Assembly (NCBI GenBank): GCA_944472155.2 | Contig: OX235277.1 | Span: 30,018,804 to 30,082,803, forward strand | Length of the DNA stretch: 64,000 nucleotides | Direction of reading: 5' to 3' | Source of the DNA: Trichobilharzia szidati | Taxonomy: Eukaryota > Platyhelminthes > Trematoda > Strigeidida > Schistosomatidae | In this document: in pieces, positions 1 through 11,889 of the stretch | Layout: every line of letters starts with the position of its first letter | How positions within the stretch are numbered: the stretch's first letter is position 1 | Program-made: the position numbers and the translations under genes | Notes under the pieces: model-generated | The model's database searches: none | What the model was told of the DNA's origin: nothing | The model's input: only the letters and a program-made list of their open reading frames with translations

Positions 1-897
1 TATGCATCAGACAGTGGGAAACGAGAAGACAGGGATATCCTGGACAGACGTGAAGAACCTAGAAGACCTGGATTTCGCGAATGATTTATGTTTGATGTCA
101 CACAAAACTGAAGACTTACAAGCGAAATCCGACAAACTGGTCGAAGAAGCAGCAAAGACAGGACTCCAGGTGAACATAGACAAGACGGAGGTTATGAAAA
201 TAACCAACCAATAACAACAACAGCAGCAACATCCAGTGCCAATCACCATCAACGGGAGCGATTTGAAAGAGGTTACTTCTTTCACTTGTCTAGGGAGCAT
301 TGTCTCAACCACAGGAGGAACGGACGAGGATGTCAAATCGAGAATCGGGAAGGCGAGAAACACATTCATCAACCTGAAACCAATCTGGAAATCTTCGTCA
401 CTCAGCATCAACAACAAAACTCGGATTTTCAATACAAACGTCAAGTCAGTCAGTTCTTCTATACGGATCAGAAACTTGGCGGGTCACAAAGAATATTTCC
501 AACAGCCTGTTGCAGACCTTCATCAACAACTGTCTTCGTTCTATACTGAAGATTAGATGGCCGGAGAGAATCACAAACAAGAAGCTATGGGAACAAACAA
601 AACAAGAACCAATCGCCCAACAAATATGCAGGAGAAAGTGGAGATGGGTTGGACACTCGCTGAGGAGGCCTGTTGGTGACATCGCGCGTCAGGCCATAGC
701 TCGAGTGGAACCCGAAAGGGAAGCGGCGAGTGGGACGTCCAATGTTGACATGGAGGAGATCGTGTGAAGAGGAGCTGAAACAGTATGGACTAACATGGAT
801 GCAGGTGAAAAGTACAGCAGAAGACAGAAGCAAGTGGAGGTGTGCAGTTGAAGCCCTATGTTCCACTAGGAACCCAAGGGAACAATAATAATAATAA
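1..897 (+). mobile_element. RTE-1 (SR2-like LINE) 3' end
   Basis: Enters from the left edge inside the RT: NLEDLDFANDLCLMSH is the active site with FAND in place of F/YADD, so this copy is dead. Next come DLKEVTSFTCLGSIVSTTGG and DVKSRIGKARNTFINLKPIW, then INNCLRSILKIRWPERITNK and RRKWRWVGHSLRRP in another frame. The 3' end is TTGAAGCCCTATGTTCCACT and then (AAT)n at 885-897. Many shorter copies of this tail occur in the window. Confidence 0.85.
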
Positions 898-1139
898 TAT
901 ACAGATTCTTTGTTATTTTGAATGACAGTAGTTTCCATCTTATTCTTTCCAACGTAAATGGATATAGGGCTGTTCCTTACTGCATATTTTAATAGCCAGA
1001 GTACACCCGTTACATTTCTGGCATATGTATTCAGTGCCAGTGATATCTTTTATACAAGTAGTAACTTAAGCTATCAGTTTTTCAAAGATATTTCTGAATC
1101 ATGACATACACTCACTTGAGAGAAAACCTCTAGGGAGTA

Positions 1140-1530
1140 GTGGTCAGCTGTTCTGTCCTGGTTTAGGAATCTCTGTCAGTACGCACCTTGACCTCGGGAT
1201 CAAACCCGGGGCCTTCAGATCACGATATAAGCTCGCTGGCCATTCAACCACCTGGACGGAATCCAACAGTCCGCCCATCAAATCTAACTCCTGTGAATTA
1301 GTGATTTTAGCTTGACTGAGAGCTTTATTCATCGGTGAGTGTCTGTCTTCACACTTGACTATAGGCAGAAGTGGCCTGTGGTTTTTAGTGGGTAGTCACT
1401 ACTAGCGGGTCCAATCAGGTCTAGTGTGAGGACAAACATTCGCTAACGACATTGGCCGGCGTTAGCACGATTTGACCAATGTTATAGTTGATAGGTTGGC
1501 CATTAGATCCAGTCCTAGTGTCTGAATTGT
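1140..1530 (-). mobile_element. SINE-2 copy, decayed
   Basis: Minus-strand tRNA-like part (B-box-like near 1190-1210) and a decayed hammerhead segment at about 1145-1185; 1330-1530 resembles the extended 5' part of the family. Confidence 0.5.
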
Positions 1531-1766
1531 CAGTCAGCTCGTCTTGCAACCTGTAGGTTTCTAGCAGTGCATACTTCTAAAGAGGCTCAATCTAGTACTC
1601 TGTGGTTTCCAATGCTTCTCCAATTGTTTTCACTCTATGATCAAACTTGAATCCCTACAAGCTAATACCTGAAAACATTATTGTGAATTAAAAACATTTT
1701 CTGGTTATTTAATCAGTTTCTTTCTTGATGAAATTATCACTAGAGTTGTATTAGGTCTTTCAGACG

Positions 1767-1769
<3 letters not shown>

Positions 1770-1800
<31 letters not shown>
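1770..1800. repeat. (TA)n microsatellite
   Basis: About 15 TA units. The surrounding 1531-2440 is AT-rich with no recognised gene. Confidence 0.9.
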
Positions 1801-1801
<1 letters not shown>

Positions 1802-2469
1802 CGATTATTGACCAAAACTTTAAATCTGAAAGCTAATCGATAGTAACATGTGAAATTACTAGAACTAATTGTGACGGTTGATTCTCTTCATCTACTTTAT
1901 TGTGAATTAAAATTCAAATGATTATGAACGATAACAAAATTTAGGCAGAAAGTAACTTATCATTAGAAATAAATAAAGAAATCATAAATGTAAACTGACT
2001 GATTGTTTGTTGTTTACACTTGTTCAGTTAACATATATATCAGTCATTGATGTACTTTTAAGTGAAATATTAATAAGTAGGCAGGACTGTATATTTATAA
2101 TTGACATTAAGATGCAGTCTGAAGAGAGAGAATACTTATTATTATATGGTTACACACTACTGAAAGAATTGGTTAACATTTTCTGGCAATGTGAAAGTGA
2201 TTTTTTTTCTCATCATTGAAACCAAAAATGACTTTACACTGATTAATCACTAAGATGTCATCAAAGTAGTGAGTCTGGTACTTGGTATTAGTGTAGAGTG
2301 AATTCTGTCAATCGTGTTCACAATACGGTAACAAAGCCAGTTGGTTCGTCATCGAGGTGCAATCAGGATTGATTTCTGCAATGACGCCACGAACTAGACG
2401 TATGACGTAGTTACTACATACTCACCAATCAAAGTATCCGTTACTATCCAAAAGGGGGCCAATAGTGAG

Positions 2470-2635
2470 CTCGAATAGCCCAGTGGTAATGTCTCTGACT
2501 GTGACCCTGTGTGATGTGGGTTCGTATCTCAGAAAGAACATGAGTTCCTACAAGATTGTAGACTTATTTTGCTGACGAATGCCCATAAACAGGAAACCTA
2601 AGCCCAAGGCTTCCAACCGATTACCCTCAAGCAAC
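2470..2635 (+). mobile_element. SINE-3 with decayed hammerhead
   Basis: A box TAGCCCAGTGGTA and B box GGTTCGTATCTC form a tRNA-like head. Downstream GCTGACGA and GAAACC mark a hammerhead, but the base before the cut site is C where U is needed, so it should be inactive. Confidence 0.6.
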
Positions 2636-2654
2636 TAACTTAGACATTGTGGTA

Positions 2655-3460
2655 GTATGAAACTCAACGATCATTTTGTTCATCCGATAAATCATCATAC
2701 AGTGAAACAGTATTATTATTTACTGGACAACGAAGTTTTGAAAACAATTTATTATTCACAATCACATCAACTGTAATTACACAACTTCGAAACTTGAGTT
2801 TTATAGTTTTCACCATTCCTTCCCATTCATATATCTGGAACAAGTGTTGAATCATTCTTATTGCACGTATTTTCAGTTGATTTAATAAATAAAGCTTCCA
2901 TTATCAATCCTTCCCTCCATTAGGTTCCATTAGATTTTAAAACTGTCATTTTATCTTATCCTATTGTAAGCTTGCATATAGCTGCTATTTCCTAGATTAG
3001 TCATCTTGTTAGAATTAGTTAGTCTAGATTTTGTTGGGTTTCTGTGCCCTGCTAATCTAATTGTTTCCAGCCTACTATTTTGGCCTATGTATTTGACATC
3101 ACAGTGATTGCAGGGTATTAGATAAACCAAGTCAATTTGTTTAATGGGTTCCATACTATCCTTTAACCAATATAATTTGTTTCTAAGTGAGTTTGTCAGC
3201 TGGAAATCTACTCTTAGTCTCACTTCATTAATAATCGTACGTAAGATTTCAGAGGTTCTCGTTTTGTATGACAACATGACAACAGTGTTTTAAATTCCAT
3301 ATTGTTGGTGTTGTCATTTTTCTTTGCATGTTTGTGAAGCATGTCATCCTTATTATTATTATTCTTACAGTTTCCTACAAACTTCCTGATTAACTTATCA
3401 GGGTAATTATTATTTGATAACGCCTCTCTAACATGTCTTACTTCCTATTGTAGATTTCTT
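2655..3460 (-). mobile_element. PLE-C fragment (GIY-YIG end and tail)
   Basis: On the minus strand VDFQLTNSLRNKLYWLKDS and IKQIDLVYLIPCNHCDVKYI give the PLE endonuclease CxxC and YIGQ region (3277-2951). Downstream (2890-2655) lies the family tail with the hammerhead-like segment seen in other PLE-C copies. Broken by stops. Confidence 0.75.
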
Positions 3461-3574
3461 TTGGATGCTATGTGATTGTTTTGCCCTATCCCTTAAACAT
3501 TTCACTAATTGTTTTTTCAAGTGTTGGTTTGTACGGATTTGATTGGTTACAGGATTTTCATCATCAGCTGACAT

Positions 3575-3790
3575 TAGTTAGAGAACCATTGGAAAACCTG
3601 GAAGTACTGGACAACTGTTTCGTCCTATTTTGGGACTCTTCATCAGTACGCACACACCAAGATTCGAACCCAGGACCTTCTGGTTACAAGGCGAGCTCGT
3701 ATACCATTAAGCAACTGGGACCCGATCCAATGACCCATGAATTCTAACTTCTGCCAATACACGACATAGCGCGACCCCTGACCTGGAGTG
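3575..3790 (-). mobile_element. SINE-2 with hammerhead fold
   Basis: tRNA-like head (B box GGTTCGAATC) at about 3660-3735 and hammerhead at 3604-3649 (-): stem I GTACTG/CAGTAC, core ATGAAGA with A at position 3, stem II GTCC/GGAC, stem III ACAG with TTGT (one G-U pair). Confidence 0.75.
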
Positions 3791-4571
3791 ACGTAGTTCA
3801 AAATCTGAATATCGATTTGAATTTGTATGGGTTTTTTAAACAATAGTATTTAACTTGGTATCTTGTTTTCTTTTGATGAAGCAGTCCAACATTAGAAGCT
3901 GCCCTTCGTAACTTGTAACTCACAAGCGGATTGAACTGCATCTACTATTGATTTGATGCGTTTTCATTACCATGAATGTGTCATCTACATATTTCCTATA
4001 TACTTCGGGGAGGTTCGGCTGAAAGTTTCAGTCGCTAACTTTCCTCATCTGTCGATAAATATATCTGCCGAAATTGGGGATATCAGTGACCTGATAACAG
4101 CTTTCCCATTTTTTTATTTCTTTTCTTGGAACTTAAATACTGTTGTAGTCAGGCACTGCGTCACTCTTAACATAAAGTCTCTTATGAGTACTACTTTTTC
4201 AGGCGGTAACTGAAACAGGTAATTTAATGATTAAAATAATACGAAATAGTGGAAATAAGATAAGATTTTGACGGATGGACGGGCTACCAGATATATTGAT
4301 ATGACAGCGGTACGTGGAGTTAGAAAATGACTTGGTTTCCAGAAAAAATTGAACCAGACGATTCGAGGTTATCGACATGAAGCTTCACTGAGAATAAGTA
4401 GCAGAATTTTAGTTTCATTTTCAGGTTTCATATGGTTTTTTTTCAAGAATTGGTTGGTAGGGATTTATTTCGTTGCAAGAATGACTACGAACAAGGTTTA
4501 TCCTACTAGACTGAGACTTATTAACATATATGTAAAACTTGGGCATTGTGGTAGTAAGTAATTCCATATTA

Positions 4572-4786
4572 TCGGGTCCCAGTGGCTCAATGGTCTACGA
4601 GCTCGCCTTGTAACCAGAAGGTCCTGGGTTCGAATCCCGGTGGGTGCGTACTGATGAAGAGTCCCAAACTAGGACGAAACAGCTGTCCAGTACTCCCAGG
4701 TTTTCCAGTGGTTCTCTAACTGATGTCAGCTCATGATGAAATCCTCCATACAATTAAACAAAATCCCTACCAAACCAATACTTGAA
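4572..4786 (+). mobile_element. SINE-2 with 12-bp target duplication
   Basis: AATTCCATATTA flanks it at 4560-4571 and 4787-4798. The tRNA-like head has A box TGGCTCAATGG and B box GGTTCGAATCC. A hammerhead fold follows at 4648-4693, then a 3' part ending AAACCAATACTTGAA. A clean, 5'-short insertion into a PLE-C tail. Confidence 0.85.
4648..4693 (+). ncRNA. Hammerhead fold with A at core position 3 (SINE-2)
   Basis: Stem I GTACTG (4648-4653) with CAGTAC (4688-4693); core ATGAAGA where the canonical is CTGANGA; stem II GTCC with GGAC; GAA; stem III ACAG with CTGT; C at 4687. Only core position 3 departs from consensus, which should disable cleavage. Confidence 0.7.
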
Positions 4787-4815
4787 AATTCCATATTAGT
4801 TTGTTTATTAGATAT

Positions 4816-5425
4816 ATTCAGAACAAAATATTTAGAGCGAACAATTGTGGTTTCAATAAATTCGTCTTCTTCAGGCTCTACAATTATAAATCCATTAATT
4901 TAAGCATACAAAAGCCAGTATAGTCAAGCTAGAATCATATCAGAAAGTGTATTGTGGAACAAGTATAAGTAAGATGGATGGGATGGAACAATAGTCAGTT
5001 AGTTTTCTAATATGCATGATCAATGAGAACATGGGACAAAATGAGATGTAGTAATTTAATTTAATGATGTGTGTATATATTTATATAAATATAGTCAACA
5101 GAAATACAGGTTACGAGAGTGTGTGTAATCAGGGTGTGTGAGACAATATGAAAATAGACCAACGAATGGGGCGGACTAGACATAAGTTCAAGGTTGAAAA
5201 TAACGACAATAAAAATGATTGTAAAATAATAACGATGATATAGTGTAAAATTACAAGTACTATTGGTGAATGATTGTCAAATAATAATAATAATAATGAA
5301 TATAATGAAGTGGAAATGAACAGGATTTTGTAAATAAGATAGCAAGTTAGAAAAGCACTACTTAAACCTAAGGTAATAAAATCGTAAGAAAGGTCATGAA
5401 ATCATAAAAGTTGAAAATGAATGAT
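4816..5425 (-). mobile_element. PLE-D 3' non-coding tail
   Basis: Contains a hammerhead-like motif at 4834-4879 (-) and AT-rich non-coding sequence resembling the tails near 6060 and 18050. No coding part is recognisable. Confidence 0.5.
4834..4879 (-). ncRNA. Hammerhead-like motif with canonical core (PLE-D)
   Basis: Stem I AGAGC (4879-4875) with GCTCT (4838-4834); core CTGAAGA (4874-4868) fits CUGANGA; GAAA present; C17 at 4839. Stems II and III are weak. Confidence 0.55.
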
Positions 5426-5429
5426 TGTC

Positions 5430-5745
5430 TGTTTCATTGACAATCGTTCATTATTATGATTTCTTACCTTATTTGGATCAACCAATCTAGATTTTGCTAT
5501 GTTTTTATGTTCGGCTAGTCTGACTGCCCCTATTCTACTAGTTTGACCTATGTATTTGACTTGACAATCATTGCAGTCGGGGCATTAGATAAACTAAATT
5601 GTTTTGTTTTAAAGGCTCTACAGGATCCTTTAACCGACAAAGCTTGTTTCTAATTGAGTTTGTGGGTTTGAATGCCATTTGTATGGAATTACTACTGATG
5701 ATTTAGCTTCCTTATTGTTGGTGTCGCCATTAATATTATTATTAT
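5430..5745 (-). mobile_element. PLE-C internal fragment, inverted partner of 6687-7302
   Basis: Minus strand carries the same coding stretch as 6690-6930 (+) (NSIRNKLCRLKDPVEPLKQN and YIGQTSR). The two arms face each other across a PLE-D piece and a SINE-B. Confidence 0.75.
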
Positions 5746-5785
5746 TATTATTATCACTACTATTATTATGATTAATATTATATAT

Positions 5786-6027
5786 ATATATATATATATT
5801 ATTCCTTCACGTTCCCCAGTGGAACATAGGGCTTCAAGCTAGAAGCTTGAAGTTTTTGTAGCAGTGTTTTATTTTTACAGGATGAGACTGCTAGCTTCAT
5901 GCCGAACTTTCCCTCTTTGTCAGCTTTTATTTCTGGCTTAGCGAGGTACAGGAGTGCGTCGGTCGGGGATCGAACCCCGGACAATGTGCATGGTCGGCGA
6001 GCGTCCTAACCGCTATGCCAGCGACGC
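5786..6027 (-). mobile_element. SINE-B with target duplication
   Basis: AATATTATATAT flanks it at 5774-5785 and 6028-6039. tRNA-like head starts GCGTCGCTGGC with B box GGTTCGATCCC; the 3' end is the block related to the RTE-1 tail (CTATGTTCCACTGGGAAC). Confidence 0.8.
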
Positions 6028-6039
6028 AATATTATATAT

Positions 6040-6660
6040 TAGAACAAGACTAATAAGCGAACAATATTGTTTTCAATTAGATCTTCTTCATAGATTTATA
6101 TATAAAAATTTTTAACCAATGACGGTGATTTTGGGAATCAGATAATAATAATAATAATGATAATAATAATAATAATGTGATAAATGTTTTGAACGAAATT
6201 AATATCGATGATTATAATGGTAACAAAATATTGATAATAAGGTTTATGCAGATGGTAAGAGTAACAAAGATAGTATATGTATAAATGTGTATATGTAGAC
6301 AATTCAATAAATAAATAAATTAGGTCAAATCTAAAAAGGTGAAGTGGAACGATAATCAGAGTTTAAATATAAAGTACGAAGGAGATGGAAGATAAGAAAG
6401 GGTGGGAGGGTTTTGAATAGAATTCACCTAGGCCAAAGGCGAGACAAAGGTAGAACAAACTTCTTTTGTACACAAAGACTAGGATTGTTCTCTCGAATTC
6501 CCATAGCCTCGGCTAGGTGTAAAAGACGGGTTCTGATTCCGTTCGAAAGACTCAGTGGAATACGACAGATAACTTTGAAGGCACTATTTTTGTCCGCTTG
6601 GTGACCGCTATCAATCAAATGAGCCAAAATAGAACTTCGTATGGATTATATTTGACCTTT
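6040..6660 (-). mobile_element. PLE-D 3' part
   Basis: Minus strand 6627-6424 encodes HLIDSGHQADKNSAFKVI and LHLAEAMGIRENNPSLCVQK, the PLE C terminus, open but without the RT. The non-coding tail (6420-6060) holds a decayed hammerhead-like motif with stem III AACAATATTGTT at 6060-6075. Confidence 0.75.
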
Positions 6661-6686
6661 TCCATATATATATATATATATATATA

Positions 6687-7302
6687 AATCATCAGTAGTA
6701 ATTCCATACAAATGGCATTCAAACCCACAAACTCAATTAGAAACAAGCTTTGTCGGTTAAAGGATCCTGTAGAGCCTTTAAAACAAAACAATTTAGTTTA
6801 TCTAATACCCCGATGCAATGATTGTCAGGTCAAATACATAGGTCAAACTAGTAGAATAGGGGCAGTTAGACTAGCTGAACATAAAAACTTAGCAAAATCT
6901 AGATTGGTTGACCCGAATAAGATAAGAAATCTAGGGAATAGTTCATCTATAGCACTACATGCAGTTACACACAACCATAAAATAGGATGGGATAGGATGA
7001 CAGTTTTAAAATCTAATGTCACAGGGTATAGGGAGAGATTGATAACAGGTTTGTTTATCGAATCAACTACAAATACATGTAATAGGAATGATTCATCACC
7101 TGTCCCAGATATCTGGAAAATTCTACTACCCCTACGACGAGGAATAGGAGACGACAAAGAAAATTATAAAACTCAAGTTTCAAAGTCGTGTGATTACTAT
7201 TGATATGATTATGAACAACAATAAATTTTGTTTGAAACGTCATCCAGTAAATAATACTGTTTCACTGTGTGATATATCTAATAAACAAACTAATATGTAA
7301 TT
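6687..7302 (+). mobile_element. PLE-C 3' part with intact endonuclease frame
   Basis: Contains the open frame 6712-7203 and the family tail with a hammerhead-like segment at 7201-7245. Preceded by a (TA)n tract at about 6665-6685. Confidence 0.8.
6712..7203 (+). pseudogene. PLE-C GIY-YIG endonuclease fragment, 163 codons
   Basis: LVYLIPRCNDCQVKYIGQTS then VRLAEHKNLAKSRL match the PLE GIY-YIG module; later ALHAVTHNHKIGWDRM and LFIESTTNTCNRNDSS match conserved C-terminal blocks of this family. The RT part is missing, so this is a 5'-truncated copy even though the frame is clean. Confidence 0.8.
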
Positions 7303-7309
7303 AGATTGA

Positions 7310-7770
7310 GACTTGTCAACCATACGCATCCGTGAACCCAATAGGGATCGTAACTAGGACCTTCAGTCTACAGGAGGTGCTCATTTGCTACTCAGACACT
7401 GGAAAACGATCCAGTGAGTGGTCTGTCAGATCTAACTTTTGTCAGTGTTAGCAGCATATGTAGGGTGACCGCCACCTAATGTCATAAGTGAGTATCTGTC
7501 CTCACACTTAATCTAGTGGACTCTACTGATCACAACTTCCCACTGGAACTTAATGCAACTTCATCCTGCAGTCAATCTCTAGTAAGCACTAGATTAATTT
7601 TCAAGTATTGGCTTTTATGGACTCAACTGGTTTCAAGTTTAAACACCAACTGGTTTGAGTTGTAGAACCGCTGAAAGCCGGGAAGTACTGAACATAAGTT
7701 TTGTCTTAATTTGGAATTCTTCAGCGATACGTGCTGATAATCCCTCTAGGACTCATAAGATTTGTGATTA
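7310..7770 (-). mobile_element. SINE-2-related decayed copies
   Basis: Two pieces: 7320-7610 resembles the long 5' part of SINE-2 (compare 57300-57505) and 7650-7770 carries a degraded hammerhead segment (GCTGAAGA on the minus strand). Confidence 0.5.
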
Positions 7771-7914
7771 ATTTTTTTAACCCTCTACAATAAATAAAGA
7801 TAACCCACCTTGACAACTCTAAATTATAGCTAATGCACTTTTATCTTGATATCTGCCTACTTAAATCACTAGGTTACATGAACTGAGTAGTGTTTAAGCT
7901 TACTCTCGGTAACT

Positions 7915-8085
7915 TTAAAAAAAAATAATAATAGTTTTATTCTGGACCATGTTTGTACAATGTACAGGATCCAGGATCTTCAAATAAAAGATTAATTGAC
8001 AGTAGATAGCGTGACACAGTTCCATGTGGCCTGAAGAGCAAACGAATCTATTATGATATCTCTTTTAAATCACGGAATATACACA
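7915..8085 (+). repeat. Interspersed repeat also at 20240 and 37700
   Basis: Shares the TTTATTCTG block and the GAATCTTCAAATAA-like block with 20250-20460 and 37700-37880. Function unknown. Confidence 0.35.
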
Positions 8086-8109
8086 TTGGGTCATAGGAGT
8101 TAATAAAAA

Positions 8110-8765
8110 GACAATTGCAGCGAAGAAAATTTTCTTTTCGACGAAGTCATCATCTAGGCTGTACATTCGTTTATTTATATCAAATGGATAGGAAAGTTCC
8201 AGAATAATTTCTGGTTAGGGGTCAAATTAATAAAAAATTACAATTAGGAATTAAAATGACATAACAAACAGGGGGGATGGGTAAAACTCGAACAAACTAG
8301 CATTATAATAACTAAGAAGATTGACATTGTGCAATTGGGGGTTAGAAATGTAAAAATAAAATATACAGGATGTTTGGATAAAAAACTAATATGATGAATA
8401 ATTGTTTACGCAATCAGGGATTAAATATGTAGAAATAGTAAAATGACAAAATAAACAGGAAGAGTGGGTATGAAAATATGGTAATGTAAACAGGGTTTAA
8501 GAAAACTTAAAATAACATGAATAAACAGGAAGTTTAGATAAGAAAGGTGATGAGATTGTCATTACTAAAAATTTTACCTGTTTATGATGGCCAAGAAATA
8601 CACGATGGTTTGTTGAATACTAATTACAAAAATTTCAGGAGCACATTTTGTGATTTAAGGACACCACTCGGAAACGGTTATCTCATGTATTGGGATAAAC
8701 TGCCATTGAGGATAATGCTTTTTCACATGTTTAAATAGAAACTTGTGAATCAGTAGGTTGTAAGT
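8110..8765 (-). mobile_element. PLE fragment with hammerhead-like tail
   Basis: Minus strand: a weak VKKHYPQWQF segment near 8720 resembles the helix after the endonuclease motif, followed by a long AT-rich tail that ends in the motif at 8118-8161. Confidence 0.55.
8118..8161 (-). ncRNA. Hammerhead-like motif (PLE tail)
   Basis: Stem I CAGC (8161-8158) with GCTG (8121-8118); core CTAGATGA has one extra base; stem II GAC/GTC around TTC; GAAA; stem III palindrome AAGAAAATTTTCTT; C17 at 8122. Confidence 0.55.
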
Positions 8766-10180
8766 GTTTTAAATACTCGTCAGAGTAAACAATACTATTA
8801 GAGGTCATACTTTACTGGATTTAAACAAAAGGAATCAGAGAAAATATATACAATATATTGATGGAGGTTTTTCGGTAGCCCAAGTTGTAAGCAGGCTGCC
8901 TTGAATTCACCCGTTTCGATAAAGAAATCCTACTAGTTGGTACCAATAAGTCATATCTAAACAGTGGGCTTCAGAGTGAAACATATGAAACCGCCTCTCC
9001 ACAGTCTAATGCTGATACATATGTGGCCTATTGCAGCAGAAATCTTTTGCTTGTAACTTGTATCTTGGTTGTACCCATTCAAACTAGTGCATTTTAAGAG
9101 CGGAGAGCTGGGAAATATGCTTTAACATCACTCTCTGAATCTCTGTCCAAAAAAAGTGAATCAAATTTTCTCCATTTCTTACTGTTTAAACCATTCAGTC
9201 ATGAGCTTGGGTCAGAATAAATGCTTAGACACCAAGTTAAATTGCCTTTCACCCGACTCCTGTACATTTCTCAAAGATGAAGAAAAAATGGCGTAAGGGA
9301 CTGAGTATTCGTTTCAAATCGAACAGCACTGCTCCACTACTATTTTGTTTAAAGATCTCCGAAGACGATAAATTACTGTGCAGTGAATTACTTTGAGAAC
9401 TCCATTTGTTGTGTAAATATTTTGTTCAAAATACAACTATTCTTATCCTTATTACTTGAGGGCATGCATATTTTACTTAAAGTTCAGACTGTTAATTCTC
9501 TATAATCTTCGGTTTTCGTGGGCGAATTCTCTCATTCTCAGTTTAGACAGCGCTTTTTAGCTTCTTATCAAGATGTAATGGAAATGAAGCCTAGATTCAA
9601 GGCAACAGCTTTGCCGAAAGTCTAACTTAACCTGAAAAGAAACCTTGTATACTGTGGTAACCTTGGTAACCGTTTGCTGTTCACCAATAAATGTTTAATA
9701 ACAAAACGGATAAATGTTATTTTCAACTGAAAATTAATTAGTGCATATAACTTTATTTATGTATTTGTTATTGTTTACATTTGTCTAATACTACGATGTA
9801 AACAGTTATATTGATGAAACATGTTTCTACAAGCATACAGTATGCATAATTAACAACCTGTTTATTGATTGATTTTTGTGTTCGCTAGTCCATTTAAGCA
9901 ACAGTCACTGGTCTGCATTTTACTTAATAAACGTATATGTACCTGTTTGTGTTTAAATTAGAATATAGTTTCTGTGTCAACTAATTACGATGACCATCGT
10001 TTTGGTAACACAGTTATTACTTTTCATATGTAGTCAATTTATGTATATCTTGAGCATATAGTCTTTATGGTCCAGTTGTGTCTTTTATTCCTCCAAGAAA
10101 CTTGTTCTTTTTTTATTTGAAACTACTTTGTGCAGAAAAATAACTTTTACCTGTGATAGAAATGTGTAAACAAAGATATA
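8766..10180. other. No recognisable feature
   Basis: About 1.4 kb of AT-rich sequence. I see no convincing exon, RNA or repeat in it. Confidence 0.4.
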
Positions 10181-10766
10181 CTAGTCAAAGTAGATGTTAT
10201 CAGAAACCAAAATCAATCGCCTGCTCATTGACGGCTGCCGCATGTATATTTTTTTTACATGGTACAACATGGCACCAAGGAAGATCCACCACACAATAAT
10301 AATAAAACAACATAGATTAAAAGTAGAAATATAAGTAGAAAACGGATAAAAAACTTCATCTGGAAGGAAAACAGTCATGTTTAACAAGTTCAAACAGTAT
10401 TCGTTAACTATCATCAGGAAGGGAAGAAAGAAGGAAATTGCAACACGTTCGCCATTGATTACGATTCTTGGCCATATCCGATAACGTTTCGAGCTATCTG
10501 GCGGACTCCAACCAGGGAGTAGTGACGCACCAACCGGTGCTAATCTAGCACAAATATCCTTCATCCCACGACGCCACGTCATGGACTGACCACCCCTCCG
10601 CCTTTCCCATCCCGTCCCAGAGCTAGCGAACAGAGACATGTACAGAAGCCTCTGGGATGACACTCGCAACACATATCCAAGCCACCGAAGCCAGTGTTTC
10701 CAAATGACGACACTCAATGAATGGTGATCTCCACTGTGTTCAAACACACGCCACCGAACCTCAGAA

Positions 10767-11867
10767 TTACTCACGCGATGATGACATCGAACGCAAGCAA
10801 TCCTGTGGAGACAGAGGTGATCGAACACGCAGAGTTGCCTCAGCTCGGAGAGGCCAGGTTTCACAAGCGTAGAGCAACACAGCCCGCACCGAAGCATTGT
10901 ATACCCGACCTTTGACAGCCAGGCTAACGTCGCGATGGCGCCAGAGGTGGCTCAAGTTGATGTATGCCACCCTAGCCTTCACTAAACAGTTGGAAATCTC
11001 ATCCGTCACCCCTCCGCCAGCAATCACACAACTACCCAGATACACAAACTTATCAACAACTCCAAGCGGTTCACCCGCAAGAGTGAGTGCAGGTACAGGC
11101 TCCTGCCAATCTTGTAACAGTACTTTGCACTTAGACGGTGCAAAGCATATACCATACTTATAGACACTGATCGCCAACTGATTAAGTGCGATTCGGGCAG
11201 CCTGCATGCTATCGCACAGTAAGACGATATCGTCTGCATACTCGAGGTCGAAAAGTCTATCTCCAGGGAGCATATCTACACCACCTTCACGCACATTCTT
11301 CAGAGCTGACTCCAGAATGTCATCGATGGCAAAGTTAAAGAGAAATGGAGAGATTGGGCAACCCTGTCTAACCCCACTGTTGGTTGGGAATAGTGATGAT
11401 AGTTGGTTGTATGCCCTCACTCTATCCGAGGTATTTCTGTATAGGGCTTTCAAGATGTTAACAAATTTCTCATGTACACCTCTCTCTAACAGACAGTTCC
11501 AGAGCACAGTTCTGTCCAACGAATCGAAGGCAGCCCTAATATCAAGAAACACAACGATCATTGGCCTGCAATACGTGTGGCGGTGTTCCAAAAACTGACG
11601 AATGGAGAACACATGATCAATGCATCCACGACCTGAACGAAACCCAGCCTGCTCTTCGCGAATCAATCCCTAACGTATTTTGCACAGCCTGCTAAGCAAG
11701 ACAGCAGCCAATATTTTAGACGCGACTGGTAGCAGACTGATACCCCTATGATTGTCACACGAATTACGTCGACACTTTTTAAAGATGGGGACGATAATGG
11801 CTTCGTTCCACATTGATGGTACACTCTCAGTCTCCCACGCCTTCCTGAATAGTCCAGATAGAGTCAT
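10767..11867 (-). pseudogene. RTE-2 reverse transcriptase, one in-frame stop
   Basis: MWNEAIIVPIFKK, then a stop at 11667-11669, then EEQAGFRSGRGCIDHVF, motif A VFLDIRAAFDSLDR, GVRQGCPISPFLFN and the active site LEYADDIVLL. The thumb reads FVYLGSCVIAGGG and VRAVLLYACETWPLR. Catalytic residues are intact. C-terminal residues continue in a shifted frame to about 10440 (KHWLRWLGYVLRVS, RRGGQSMTWRRGMKDI). Confidence 0.85.
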
Positions 11868-11889
11868 TGCGAGGATCTCGCCACCATCT

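Larger units (their letters stand above)
4535..4815 (-). mobile_element. PLE-C tail interrupted by a SINE
   Basis: Minus-strand tail sequence continues on both sides of the SINE-2 insertion at 4572-4786, matching the tail after 7250. Confidence 0.6.

Noticed and set aside
8547..8738. Plus-strand 63-aa frame
   Set aside because: It lies antisense to a PLE fragment and has no start or family support.
11206..11598. Plus-strand open frame of 130 codons
   Set aside because: It is the complement of the RTE-2 reverse transcriptase, which has full motif support.
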